Positions 10,747-17,847 of a DNA stretch of 20,905 bases are shown piece by piece (the stretch's first letter is position 1; the number at the start of each line of letters is the position of its first letter). Both the position numbers and the translations under genes were made by a program. Below the pieces are notes generated by a model that was given only the letters and a program-made list of their open reading frames with translations, was not told the origin of the DNA and ran no database searches. The DNA comes from a virus. The stretch covers positions 1 through 20,905 of the IMG/VR virus record IMGVR_UViG_3300046000_008411; one strand, given 5' to 3'.

Positions 10747-12267
10747 ATGAGAATTCATACAAGCGACAAATTCATTGCCTGGTCTGCCCTACTTAGCGGA
10801 CTAACTGTATCCGCAGTGGCCATTTACTACAGTGTAGCTGGATTAGTGGCCATATTCTCTGCGGCAGTTATTCCTATCATAGTAATGGGAGTGGCCCTAG
10901 AGATCAGCAAACTGGCAGGCACTGTTTGGCTCAAGCAGAATTGGACTAGAGCACCTAACTTTATCAAAGGATATCTGTTAGCTGCCATTGCTATACTAAT
11001 GCTGATTACCAGCATGGGTATTTTTGGATTCCTAAGCAAAGCACACAGTGATCAAAGTTTAGTCAGTGGTGATGTTCAGAGCAGAATAGCCATATACGAT
11101 GAAAAGATTCGAACAGCAAAGGACAATATTGATGCGAACCGCAAGGCGCTTAAACAGATGGATGAAGCTGTGGACCAAGTTATGGGTCGAAGCAGTGATG
11201 AAAAAGGTGCGGATAAGGCTGTTGCGATCCGAAGAGCACAACAAAAAGAACGCATCCGCCTTCAATCTGAGATTGCGTCCGAACAGAAAACTATTGCCAC
11301 CCTTAGCGAAGAACGTGCGCCCATCGCGGCTGAAGTCAGAAAAGTTGAAGCAGAGGTTGGGCCTATAAAGTATATTGCTTCGTTCATCTATGGCAGCAAT
11401 CCCGATGCCAATGTACTAGAAAAAGCAGTTACTTGGGTAATCATTATTATTGTTGTAGTATTTGATCCGTTGGCTGTTATTTTGCTATTGGCCAGTCAAT
11501 ACAGTTTTCAATGGTTTCGAAAACAGGAAGAAGACACCCTAGAGATTACTGTTGCAAAACCAGTTCCTGAAGAAACAGAGATGGAGCCTGAAGAAGAACC
11601 TACAGAGAATCAGTCATGGCCTGCAGCCTCGGCATTGTGGCCATTTCCATCAACAGCATATAGTCCAGCAGGTACCGGCTTGATGACCACAACACTCATA
11701 CACACAGAAGAAGTTCCAGGCGAAACACAGTCGACCGCACTAGGAGGTGATATAACGGCGCCTGAGGAAAAGCCAGCAGAGGTGGTAGAGGAACTACCAT
11801 TAGAGCAATGGAACAAGATGATTGAAGAAGCTGAGAAAGCTGTGGAACAAGAGCGTGAAGTTGAAGACTCAGAAATTTTAGCTTCCGCTCTTGAAACAGA
11901 AAAGCAAGCAATGACCGCATGGAAACATGACAATCCCCATTCTAGTCTAAAATTTCAACGGCAGCTGTTAGATAGAGGAATCATAGATCATCTACCTTGG
12001 CAAAATTATCTCAAGCCAAAGGCAGACTTTATGGATGACGCAGCCATAGAAGCCAAGAAGTGGGCAGATGAAAATCCTGACACAGAAGAATCAGAAAAAG
12101 CCAAAGAGTGGGCTAAAGAACAAGGCATAGACGCAGATCTATCTTGGATGGAAAAGGATACTCAGGGCAACCAAATCAAAAAGGTCAAAGAAGCATATCA
12201 GCAGAACGCTGAACAAAATGAAAAGACTTTGTGGCAACGCATTCAAGGCGTGAAAAGTGACAAATAA
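10747..12267 (+). CDS. Large membrane coiled-coil protein
   Basis: 506 residues. Three membrane helices lie within residues 10-98 (SALLSGLTVSAVAIYY, LVAIFSAAVIPIIVMGVAL, GYLLAAIAILMLITSMGIF), followed by a charged coiled-coil of roughly 110 residues (about 105-210), a strong membrane segment around 225-250 (WVIIIIVVVFDPLAVILLL) and a long acidic tail rich in Glu/Pro, then a Lys/Glu helix region. The FDPLAV element after a hydrophobic run is a pattern I associate with uncharacterised phage and prophage membrane proteins. No ribosome binding site precedes the ATG, only a late-promoter-like box. It may organise the infected cell membrane, but the role is unknown. Confidence 0.85.
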   Translation: MRIHTSDKFIAWSALLSGLTVSAVAIYYSVAGLVAIFSAAVIPIIVMGVALEISKLAGTVWLKQNWTRAPNFIKGYLLAAIAILMLITSMGIFGFLSKAHSDQSLVSGDVQSRIAIYDEKIRTAKDNIDANRKALKQMDEAVDQVMGRSSDEKGADKAVAIRRAQQKERIRLQSEIASEQKTIATLSEERAPIAAEVRKVEAEVGPIKYIASFIYGSNPDANVLEKAVTWVIIIIVVVFDPLAVILLLASQYSFQWFRKQEEDTLEITVAKPVPEETEMEPEEEPTENQSWPAASALWPFPSTAYSPAGTGLMTTTLIHTEEVPGETQSTALGGDITAPEEKPAEVVEELPLEQWNKMIEEAEKAVEQEREVEDSEILASALETEKQAMTAWKHDNPHSSLKFQRQLLDRGIIDHLPWQNYLKPKADFMDDAAIEAKKWADENPDTEESEKAKEWAKEQGIDADLSWMEKDTQGNQIKKVKEAYQQNAEQNEKTLWQRIQGVKSDK

Positions 12268-12646
12268 AATTTTGGTTATAACACCCCCCGATGACACAGT
12301 GTTACAAGGTCTAAGACTTATTCATGTAAATCTCACCAACGAACAAACTGCTGTAGTGTCCCAGGCAATTCTACAAAATAAATTACCACATAATGTCATC
12401 AATTATGTCTGGCACGTCGGTAATCCTGTATCTTGGTTACTGCAAATGAAATCTAAGAGTAATCTTATTATATTCAACGCAGACTCTAGTCCAGACAGTG
12501 ACATAATCAATGGTTACATAGCAGCAGATCCAAGATCGTATTATTTTGGTACACTGCGAGATTTACATGTGGCCAACGATCGTGTTATACTTAACTGTGA
12601 TGAAATTTTAAACCTATTGGAGACTATCTCAAAATATCATGATTAA
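12257..12646 (+). CDS. Unknown phage protein (129 aa)
   Basis: 129 residues from GTG 12257, overlapping the end of the membrane protein and overlapped by the S21 gene. It opens [17 protein letters not shown] and has a Rossmann-like alternation of strands and helices ([27 protein letters not shown]). No catalytic motif is visible. It resembles uncharacterised proteins seen in T4-like aquatic phages, with [12 protein letters not shown] and IIFNADS as its most distinctive parts. The start codon is not certain because the ribosome binding site is weak. Function unknown. Confidence 0.75.
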   Translation: MTNKILVITPPDDTVLQGLRLIHVNLTNEQTAVVSQAILQNKLPHNVINYVWHVGNPVSWLLQMKSKSNLIIFNADSSPDSDIINGYIAADPRSYYFGTLRDLHVANDRVILNCDEILNLLETISKYHD

Positions 12647-12875
12647 AACTAATAAACTTTCAGGAACCGGTGTTATAGTCAAAGAAAACGAAAACATCAA
12701 TCAAGCATTACGTAGATTAAAGAAAAAGGTAGAAGACGCAGGAACTTTAGATACGCTTAGATCTAAAGAGTTCTACGAAAAACCAACTACCGAGCGCAAA
12801 CGCAAGAAAGGTGCTGCCAAAGCCCGCTGGCGTAAAAAACTCCGCGATCAACAACTCCCTCCTAAACTGTTTTAA
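12639..12875 (+). CDS. rpsU: Ribosomal protein bS21
   Basis: 78 residues with the clear bS21 signature: a [18 protein letters not shown] helix, then [20 protein letters not shown] and a basic C-terminal helix ([12 protein letters not shown]). The [11 protein letters not shown] block is nearly the same as bacterial S21. This small protein sits at the 30S platform near the anti-Shine-Dalgarno sequence and affects initiation, so a phage copy could bias ribosomes toward phage mRNA; phage-encoded bS21 has been reported in several aquatic phages. The start overlaps the previous gene by 8 bases. The N-terminus (about 12 residues) is longer than in host proteins and an internal start cannot be excluded. 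Confidence 0.95.
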   Translation: MIKTNKLSGTGVIVKENENINQALRRLKKKVEDAGTLDTLRSKEFYEKPTTERKRKKGAAKARWRKKLRDQQLPPKLF

Positions 12876-12879
12876 TTAT

Positions 12880-12908
12880 TGACCATTGGTCAGAAAGGTA
12901 GTATAATA
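12880..12908 (+). promoter_or_regulatory. Sigma70 promoter with palindromic -35 region
   Basis: TTGACC (12880-12885), 17-bp spacer, perfect TATAAT (12903-12908). TGACCATTGGTCA (12881-12893) is an inverted repeat with 5-bp arms over the -35. Drives the exonuclease at 12914; the short leader has no clear ribosome binding site, and the start lies only a few bases after the expected transcript start. Confidence 0.88.
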
Positions 12909-12913
12909 ACTGT

Positions 12914-13495
12914 ATGAACACAGATATTATGATCGACTTAGAAACGCTTGACGTTCTCCCTACAGCAACTATTTTGTCAATCGGAGCAGTTAAATTTGAT
13001 CCCTTTGGTGATGAAGTCAATGAACCCTCTGCTATTAAATTCTATACTCGTGTAGATGTCGATAGCTGTGACCAATTAGGGGCAACTGTTAGCCAAAGCA
13101 CATTAGATTGGTGGGCAAGCCAAAGCAAAGAAGCACAAGACGAAGCATTTAATCCTAATGACAGGATTGATGTTCGCATTGCTCTTGACCAACTGTACAA
13201 ATTCTGTTGGGGTGCTAAACGTGTTTGGAGTCACGGTGCTGGGTTTGACGTTACTATCTTAGAGTGGTACTTCCGTAAAATTGGAAAATCTATTCCTTGG
13301 CAGTTTTGGGAAGTTCGCGATACACGCACTATTTTTGACGTAGGTATTAATCCTAATCGTCCTCCTGTGCTAAAACATCATGCTCTAGAAGATTCATGGA
13401 ATCAAGCAGTAGGCGTACAAAATGTCTACAAAGCTCTACGTACTAGTACTATGAGCAACGGTAATTATATCGCACCATTCGCAAATCAAAGGTAA
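12914..13495 (+). CDS. dexA: DEDDh 3'-5' exonuclease, DexA-like
   Basis: 193 residues with the DnaQ-like exonuclease motifs: Asp8 and Glu10 in MIDLETL, Asp112 in SHGAGFDVTIL, and a final HHALEDS segment with His155 and Asp160. These bind two metal ions and remove nucleotides from 3' ends. The spacing and short size fit T4 DexA and related phage exonucleases more than the proofreading subunit. It probably recycles host DNA or trims ends during replication. The MazG-like gene begins three bases downstream, consistent with an early nucleotide-metabolism unit. Symbol assigned by similarity of layout. Confidence 0.88.
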   Translation: MNTDIMIDLETLDVLPTATILSIGAVKFDPFGDEVNEPSAIKFYTRVDVDSCDQLGATVSQSTLDWWASQSKEAQDEAFNPNDRIDVRIALDQLYKFCWGAKRVWSHGAGFDVTILEWYFRKIGKSIPWQFWEVRDTRTIFDVGINPNRPPVLKHHALEDSWNQAVGVQNVYKALRTSTMSNGNYIAPFANQR

Positions 13496-13498
13496 TAT

Positions 13499-13783
13499 AT
13501 GGACAGTCAGACAAAAGAAGTTATGGATATTCTGCAAGAAGAATGTGCAGAAGTAATTCAGGCAGTAAGTAAAATCAGCAGATTTGGACTAGATAATTTT
13601 AAACCAGGAAAGCCAAAAACTAACCGCGAGCATTTAGAAGAAGAGCTAGGCGATATGATGGCAATGATCGATATTCTGCACAGTATGGATATTGTATCAT
13701 ATACCAATATTGAGCGAGCCCAGGCTGCTAAAATTGAAAAACTAAAAAAGTGGTCAAATATTAAGAATTTAGAGAATATCTGA
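13499..13783 (+). CDS. MazG-like nucleotide pyrophosphohydrolase
   Basis: 94 residues, a single all-alpha NTP pyrophosphohydrolase-like domain. The metal-binding pattern is visible as EECAEVIQAVSKI (EExxE-type) and EEELGDMMAMIDI (ExxxD-type), which coordinate magnesium. MazG-type enzymes hydrolyse nucleoside triphosphates to monophosphates; phage versions are thought to alter nucleotide pools or degrade ppGpp, though the latter is disputed. It follows an AAAGGTAA ribosome binding site three bases after the exonuclease. The stop codon is directly followed by a T4-type late promoter. Confidence 0.85.
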   Translation: MDSQTKEVMDILQEECAEVIQAVSKISRFGLDNFKPGKPKTNREHLEEELGDMMAMIDILHSMDIVSYTNIERAQAAKIEKLKKWSNIKNLENI

Positions 13784-13791
13784 TATAAATA
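13784..13791 (+). promoter_or_regulatory. T4-like late promoter TATAAATA
   Basis: Exact TATAAATA directly after the MazG-like stop codon, about 77 bases upstream of dnaK. This is the -10 box read by the phage sigma factor gp55 in T4 relatives. No host -35 is present. Confidence 0.75.
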
Positions 13792-13801
13792 AATTTGTAG
13801 A

Positions 13802-13837
13802 CTGTACCAACTGGGCGGTTTACAGGGCATAGTGCCC
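13802..13837 (+). other. Two hairpins in the dnaK leader
   Basis: CTGTA and AAC (13802-13806, 13809-13811) pair with GTT and TACAG (13818-13825) around a TGGGCG loop; next, GGGCA (13825-13829) pairs with TGCCC (13833-13837). They share one base, so stack closely. They may stabilise or regulate the message; the ribosome binding site (AAGGAG) is outside them. Confidence 0.5.
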
Positions 13838-13868
13838 ATAATAGATCTTACTTTATAAGGAGATAGAA

Positions 13869-15770
13869 ATGTCTAAGATCATCGGTATTGACCTCGGCAC
13901 CACCAACTCATGCGTGGCTGTTATCGAGAATGGAAAATCCAAAGTTATTGAAAATTCAGAAGGTGCAAGAACCACACCCTCAGTTGTGGCGTACACTCCA
14001 GATGAGATCATTGTCGGCGCTTCAGCTAAACGGCAAGCAGTTACAAATCCCAAGAATACAATCTATGCCAGCAAGCGACTAATTGGTCGAAAGTTTAAAG
14101 AACAAGCTGTGCAGAAAGATCTCGATCTCATGCCATATGAGATCTACGAAAACAGCAACGGTGATGCTTGGGTTCGAGCTCAAGGCAAAGAATTCGCACC
14201 GCCACAGATTTCAGCAGAAGTTCTGCGTAAGATGAAGTCGACCGCAGAGGATTACCTAGGACATGAAGTCACACAGGCTGTGATTACTGTGCCTGCCTAC
14301 TTCAACGATAGCCAAAGACAGGCGACTAAAGATGCTGGCAAGATCGCAGGCCTAGAAGTTCTGCGTATTATCAACGAACCCACGGCGGCTGCTCTGGCCT
14401 ATGGTGTAGACAAAGAAGATAAAAAAGATCGCAAGATTGCTGTTTACGATCTAGGTGGTGGTACGTTCGACGTATCGATTATTGAGATAGCGAATGTAGA
14501 CGGAGACAAGCAAATCGAAGTACTCAGCACCAATGGTGACACATTCCTGGGCGGTGAAGACTTTGACCAACGTATCATGGATCATCTCTGCGATGAATTC
14601 AAGAAAGATCAAGGAGTTGACCTTACCAAAGACATGTTGGCACTCCAGCGACTGAAAGATGCTGCTGAAAAAGCCAAGATCGAATTGTCCAGCAGCACCA
14701 GCACAGATGTTAACCTACCTTACATCACTGCAGACGCTTCCGGTCCACGTCACATGAACATCAAGATCAGTCGTGCCAAGTTAGAATCATTGGTAGAGGA
14801 ACTGGTTAACAGAAGTTTAGAGCCATGCCGCACAGCACTCAAAGATGCTGGTGTTACTGCTGCTGACATTGACGAAGTTATCCTTGTTGGTGGACAGACA
14901 CGCATGCCTAAGGTGCAGGAAGAAGTTGAGAAGTTGTTTGGTAAAGCACCACGTAAAGATGTTAACCCAGACGAAGCAGTGGCAGTTGGTGCTGCTATCC
15001 AGGGTGCTGTGTTAGGTGGTGATCGCACAGACGTGCTGCTGTTAGATGTAACACCACTCTCCTTGGGCATCGAGACCATGGGCGGTGTAATGTCAAAGAT
15101 CATCCAAAAGAACACAACAATCCCTACCAAGGGACAGCAGACATTCTCCACAGCAGAAGACAATCAACCAGCTGTAGACATCAAAGTGTTCCAAGGTGAG
15201 CGTGAGCTTGTTAAGTTCAACAAACTGCTAGGCGAATTTAAATTAGATGGCATTGCCCCTGCACGTAGAGGACAGCCACAGGTCGAAGTGACCTTTGACA
15301 TTGATGCTAACGGCATCATGCATATCTCTGCCAAAGACAAATCAACCGGCAAAGAAAACAAGATCACTATTAAATCAAATAGCGGATTATCAGAAGCTGA
15401 AATTGAAGCCATGATCAAAGATGCAGAGCTGAATGCAGAAGCAGACAAAAAAGCTCGTGAGTTGATTGACGCAAGAAATTCAGCGGAAGCACAGGTGCAT
15501 GAAGTCAAGAAAGATCTTGAAGAATTCCGTGCAGAACTCACAGAAGCAGAGGTCACAGAAATCGAAACTGTGATCACTGAAGTAGAATCTGCGATGACCG
15601 GTGATGACAAAGACAAGATCAACGAAGCATTGACTAAGGTATTTCCAGCAATGAAAACACTGTTAGATAAAAAGCAGGCCAAAGAACAGGCAGCACAAGC
15701 CCAGCCTACTCAGCCTGAAGCAGATGATGTAGTTGATGCCAGCTTCACAGAGAAGAAGAAGGCAGACTAA
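13869..15770 (+). CDS. dnaK: Chaperone DnaK (Hsp70)
   Basis: 633 residues, close to the E. coli length of 638, with all parts intact: ATPase motifs [10 protein letters not shown] (5-14), [22 protein letters not shown] and [10 protein letters not shown]; the interdomain linker [12 protein letters not shown]; the substrate-binding beta domain ([16 protein letters not shown] onward); and the helical lid with a Gln/Ala-rich tail ending [13 protein letters not shown]. DnaK folds proteins with DnaJ and GrpE, neither of which is encoded here, so it would need host partners. It is preceded by a late-type promoter and a structured leader with a strong AAGGAG site, and followed by hsp20. A complete DnaK is rare in phage genomes; the bacterial-type sequence implies capture from a host. 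Confidence 0.98.
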   Translation: MSKIIGIDLGTTNSCVAVIENGKSKVIENSEGARTTPSVVAYTPDEIIVGASAKRQAVTNPKNTIYASKRLIGRKFKEQAVQKDLDLMPYEIYENSNGDAWVRAQGKEFAPPQISAEVLRKMKSTAEDYLGHEVTQAVITVPAYFNDSQRQATKDAGKIAGLEVLRIINEPTAAALAYGVDKEDKKDRKIAVYDLGGGTFDVSIIEIANVDGDKQIEVLSTNGDTFLGGEDFDQRIMDHLCDEFKKDQGVDLTKDMLALQRLKDAAEKAKIELSSSTSTDVNLPYITADASGPRHMNIKISRAKLESLVEELVNRSLEPCRTALKDAGVTAADIDEVILVGGQTRMPKVQEEVEKLFGKAPRKDVNPDEAVAVGAAIQGAVLGGDRTDVLLLDVTPLSLGIETMGGVMSKIIQKNTTIPTKGQQTFSTAEDNQPAVDIKVFQGERELVKFNKLLGEFKLDGIAPARRGQPQVEVTFDIDANGIMHISAKDKSTGKENKITIKSNSGLSEAEIEAMIKDAELNAEADKKARELIDARNSAEAQVHEVKKDLEEFRAELTEAEVTEIETVITEVESAMTGDDKDKINEALTKVFPAMKTLLDKKQAKEQAAQAQPTQPEADDVVDASFTEKKKAD

Positions 15771-15826
15771 TCATAACCGAGGTACTTTCGAGGCCTCAAT
15801 TGTTCTTACTTTAAAAGGAGACTATT

Positions 15827-16270
15827 ATGAACAATCAATTAGCTAGAATAGATGCTCTTAGCAGAGCATTGGTGGGATTCGACACCATGTTTGATCAGAT
15901 GGAACGCAGATTTGCCAACAGCGTACCTAATAACTATCCTCCACACAATATACTCAAGACTGGTGAGAATCAGTATGAGATTCAAATTGCTGTGACCGGA
16001 TTTGAAAAATCGGAAATCGCCGTGACTGTGGAATCTAATGTTCTCACTGTCACTGGCGAAGGAGCGGAATCTATTCGCCACGAGAATCCGGAGGTTGTTT
16101 ACTTGCATAGAGGGCTGGCTACTCGTGATTTTGCCAAGGAATTTCCTCTGGCCGAACACATTGAAGTCACTGGTGCGGAGATTAAGAATGGTATGCTGAT
16201 CGTTAAATTGATTCGCAACGTTCCAGAATCTGAAAAACCACGTGTCATTGACATCGTTGACGTTAAATAG
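15827..16270 (+). CDS. Small heat shock protein Hsp20 (IbpA-like)
   Basis: 147 residues. The N-terminal arm (FDTMFDQMERRFAN) is followed by an alpha-crystallin domain (about 36-135) with YEIQIAVTGFEKSEIAVTVE, LTVTGEG, HRGLATRDFAKEFPLAEHIEV and the conserved A-x-x-x-N-G-M-L sequence (AEIKNGMLIVKL); the C-terminal IDI matches the I-x-I motif used for oligomer assembly. These proteins hold unfolding clients for DnaK, which is encoded just upstream, so the pair may work together in virion protein folding. Hsp20 is a common gene of T4-like aquatic phages. AAAAGGAG ribosome binding site; the 56 bases before it hold nothing else convincing. Confidence 0.95.
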   Translation: MNNQLARIDALSRALVGFDTMFDQMERRFANSVPNNYPPHNILKTGENQYEIQIAVTGFEKSEIAVTVESNVLTVTGEGAESIRHENPEVVYLHRGLATRDFAKEFPLAEHIEVTGAEIKNGMLIVKLIRNVPESEKPRVIDIVDVK

Positions 16271-16276
16271 TACAAT

Positions 16277-16303
16277 ATAAGGGAGGGAAACCTCCCTTAT
16301 TAA
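16277..16303 (+). terminator. Hairpin terminator after hsp20
   Basis: Ten-bp stem ATAAGGGAGG (16277-16286) with CCTCCCTTAT (16291-16300) and a GAAA tetraloop. The T tract is weak (TTATTAAAT), so termination may be partial. TTAAATACTC just after it could be a degenerate late-promoter box for clpS. Confidence 0.75.
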
Positions 16304-16323
16304 ATACTCAACATAGGAAACAT

Positions 16324-16623
16324 ATGTCAACAGATACCGCAGTAGAAGAATCAGTAATTACAGCACTTCAACCCCCTAGCCTATGGAAGGTGGTATTTCT
16401 CAATGATGATTCTACTCCAATGGAACTTGTAATCGATATTCTCACAGACGTTTTCAAACATACTGAATCGTCTGCTAAACAGGTAACATTGGAAATACAC
16501 GAAACAGGCAGTGGTATAGCAGGCGTGTACAGTTTTGAAATCGCTGAACAAAAAGGAATCGAAGCCACAACAATGGCTAGACAACAAGGTTCTCCATTAC
16601 GTATACAAGTGGATCCAGAATGA
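16324..16623 (+). CDS. clpS: ClpS-like N-degron adaptor
   Basis: 99 residues with the ClpS core from about residue 20: WKVVFLNDDSTPMELVIDIL, containing the NDD (27-29) and TPM (31-33) elements that form the N-degron pocket, plus His59 in LEIHETGSG, the other pocket residue. The end carries the helix-strand QQGSPLRIQVD like bacterial ClpS. ClpS delivers proteins with bulky N-terminal residues to ClpAP and blocks ClpA from degrading ssrA-tagged proteins. In a phage that also encodes a tmRNA this is notable, since it could change how tagged proteins are destroyed. It overlaps the heme oxygenase start (ATGA), forming a three-gene unit. AGGAAA ribosome binding site. Confidence 0.93.
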   Translation: MSTDTAVEESVITALQPPSLWKVVFLNDDSTPMELVIDILTDVFKHTESSAKQVTLEIHETGSGIAGVYSFEIAEQKGIEATTMARQQGSPLRIQVDPE

Positions 16624-17165
16624 GTCTAAGAGAGATTACTAAAGATCTGCATCACGAAGCAGAAACCACTGTATTCGCTAAGATGTTGCTGAGCGGCAAG
16701 ATTGAACGAGAAGACTACAGAAATTATCTCTATAACCTTTTGGCCATATATGATCCAATCGAATGGTATTGCCAGCGTCAGGGTTTCCTTGTCACTATGC
16801 CAGACCTACCTCGCTTGAAAGGCATTCACGCTGACTTTCAAGAATTAGACGACGGATCGTATTGTTATCTTACTCCAGCAACACTTGAGTATCAAGCCTA
16901 CTTACACAAACTAGGAAATGATGCGGAACGTAAACATCTCGTTAAGGCACATTTATACTGCCGGCACATGGGAGACCTATTCGGCGGCCAAATCATTAAG
17001 AAACAGGTAGCACATATTTCGAGCGGCAAGTTCTATGACTTTGAAAATGGTGATGCTATGAAGATGTCTATTCGAGAAATGTTAACAGACGATCTAGGTG
17101 ATGAAGCTAGAGTGGCATTTGAATATGCTATCAAAATGATGCGAGATCTGTATCGTGGACAGTAA
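16620..17165 (+). CDS. ho1: Heme oxygenase
   Basis: 181 residues, all-helical. The N-terminal TKDLHHEAE matches TKEVHTQAE of known enzymes and provides the axial His11; the distal helix reads HLYCRHMGDLFGGQII with Gly118, catalytic Asp119 and Gly122/Gly123, matching GDLSGGQ. Heme oxygenase opens heme to biliverdin, iron and CO using ferredoxin or another reductant. Length is shorter than cyanobacterial enzymes (about 240) but similar to phage forms. It lies between clpS and a ferredoxin-dependent bilin reductase, with overlaps on both sides, so biliverdin is likely passed directly to the next enzyme. Confidence 0.93.
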   Translation: MSLREITKDLHHEAETTVFAKMLLSGKIEREDYRNYLYNLLAIYDPIEWYCQRQGFLVTMPDLPRLKGIHADFQELDDGSYCYLTPATLEYQAYLHKLGNDAERKHLVKAHLYCRHMGDLFGGQIIKKQVAHISSGKFYDFENGDAMKMSIREMLTDDLGDEARVAFEYAIKMMRDLYRGQ

Positions 17166-17838
17166 GGTCTGGGATACTTTAATAGACGTACAACATCTAT
17201 TAGAGGATAACTTCAACAACACTGGCAAAGAAATCTTTGAGCCGGGGATGGATCGGTTTAATCAACCGGGGTGGGTTAATAGAGTTTGGACCAGTGATGA
17301 TTATCGTAGAGCTCATATCGATGTAGTCGATGCCCGATCCACAAAGGGACTCTGGATGATGCATTGCTGTATTTTCCCACATATCCATAACCCGGCACCT
17401 ATTTACGGATTTGATGTTATTGCAGGTAAAAATAAGATAACTGGTTGTTTTCATGATTTCAGTCCAGCTGGCGACATTGAACATTCTCTCATCGATTGGT
17501 TCGCTGCCGAAACTCAAAAATTACAGTGGAATAAAACACGGAAACTACCTGAGTGGGCCGAGCGTATTTTCACAGGATCTATGATTGCTGCGGGCAATGT
17601 CAGCGATCCGGAAGAACTAGAACAGATCATGGATCTTGTAAAACTTACCACAGAAGTATATCTCAAGCATGTGGGCGATACCAACGGCACGGCTAGGAAT
17701 ACCACTGACAATCAAAATTACTATGCTCAAAATCAGAAGCAAAACCCACATACACCGCGTGTAATGGTGAGTTTAGGGCTTTCAGAGGATGATGTCCAGC
17801 ATTTTATTCAAGAATGCCTGTTCCCAGAAATACGCTAA
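17155..17838 (+). CDS. Ferredoxin-dependent bilin reductase (PcyX/PebS-like)
   Basis: 227 residues from GTG 17155, overlapping the heme oxygenase end by 11 bases. Family marks: LWMMHCCIFPHIHNPAPI, YGFDVIAGKNKITGCFHDFSP with Asp87 matching the catalytic Asp105 of PebS, and a C-terminal YYAQNQKQNPHTPRVM motif ending in LFPEIR. FDBRs reduce biliverdin to phycobilins such as phycoerythrobilin or phycocyanobilin. The neighbour heme oxygenase and the non-cyanobacterial look of this phage recall the ho1-pcyX cassette described from marine metagenomic phages; whether this protein is PcyX rather than PebS or PcyA cannot be settled by eye. No phycobiliprotein or phytochrome is encoded here. Confidence 0.9.
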   Translation: MDSKVWDTLIDVQHLLEDNFNNTGKEIFEPGMDRFNQPGWVNRVWTSDDYRRAHIDVVDARSTKGLWMMHCCIFPHIHNPAPIYGFDVIAGKNKITGCFHDFSPAGDIEHSLIDWFAAETQKLQWNKTRKLPEWAERIFTGSMIAAGNVSDPEELEQIMDLVKLTTEVYLKHVGDTNGTARNTTDNQNYYAQNQKQNPHTPRVMVSLGLSEDDVQHFIQECLFPEIR

Positions 17839-17845
17839 ATATTAG
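17835..17845 (+). promoter_or_regulatory. Late-promoter-like box CTAAATATTAG
   Basis: Second exact copy of CTAAATATTAG, again spanning the stop codon of the upstream gene (TAA 17836-17838) and ending two bases before the next ATG (17848). Confidence 0.45.
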
Positions 17846-17847
17846 CT

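Noticed and set aside
13784-13868. Host sigma70 promoter for dnaK or a heat-shock promoter
   Set aside because: No -35 or sigma32-type boxes are visible; the TATAAATA box fits a phage late promoter better.
14750-15682. Long antisense frames opposite dnaK
   Set aside because: dnaK is full-length and conserved; the antisense frames are Ser-rich shadows without ribosome binding sites.
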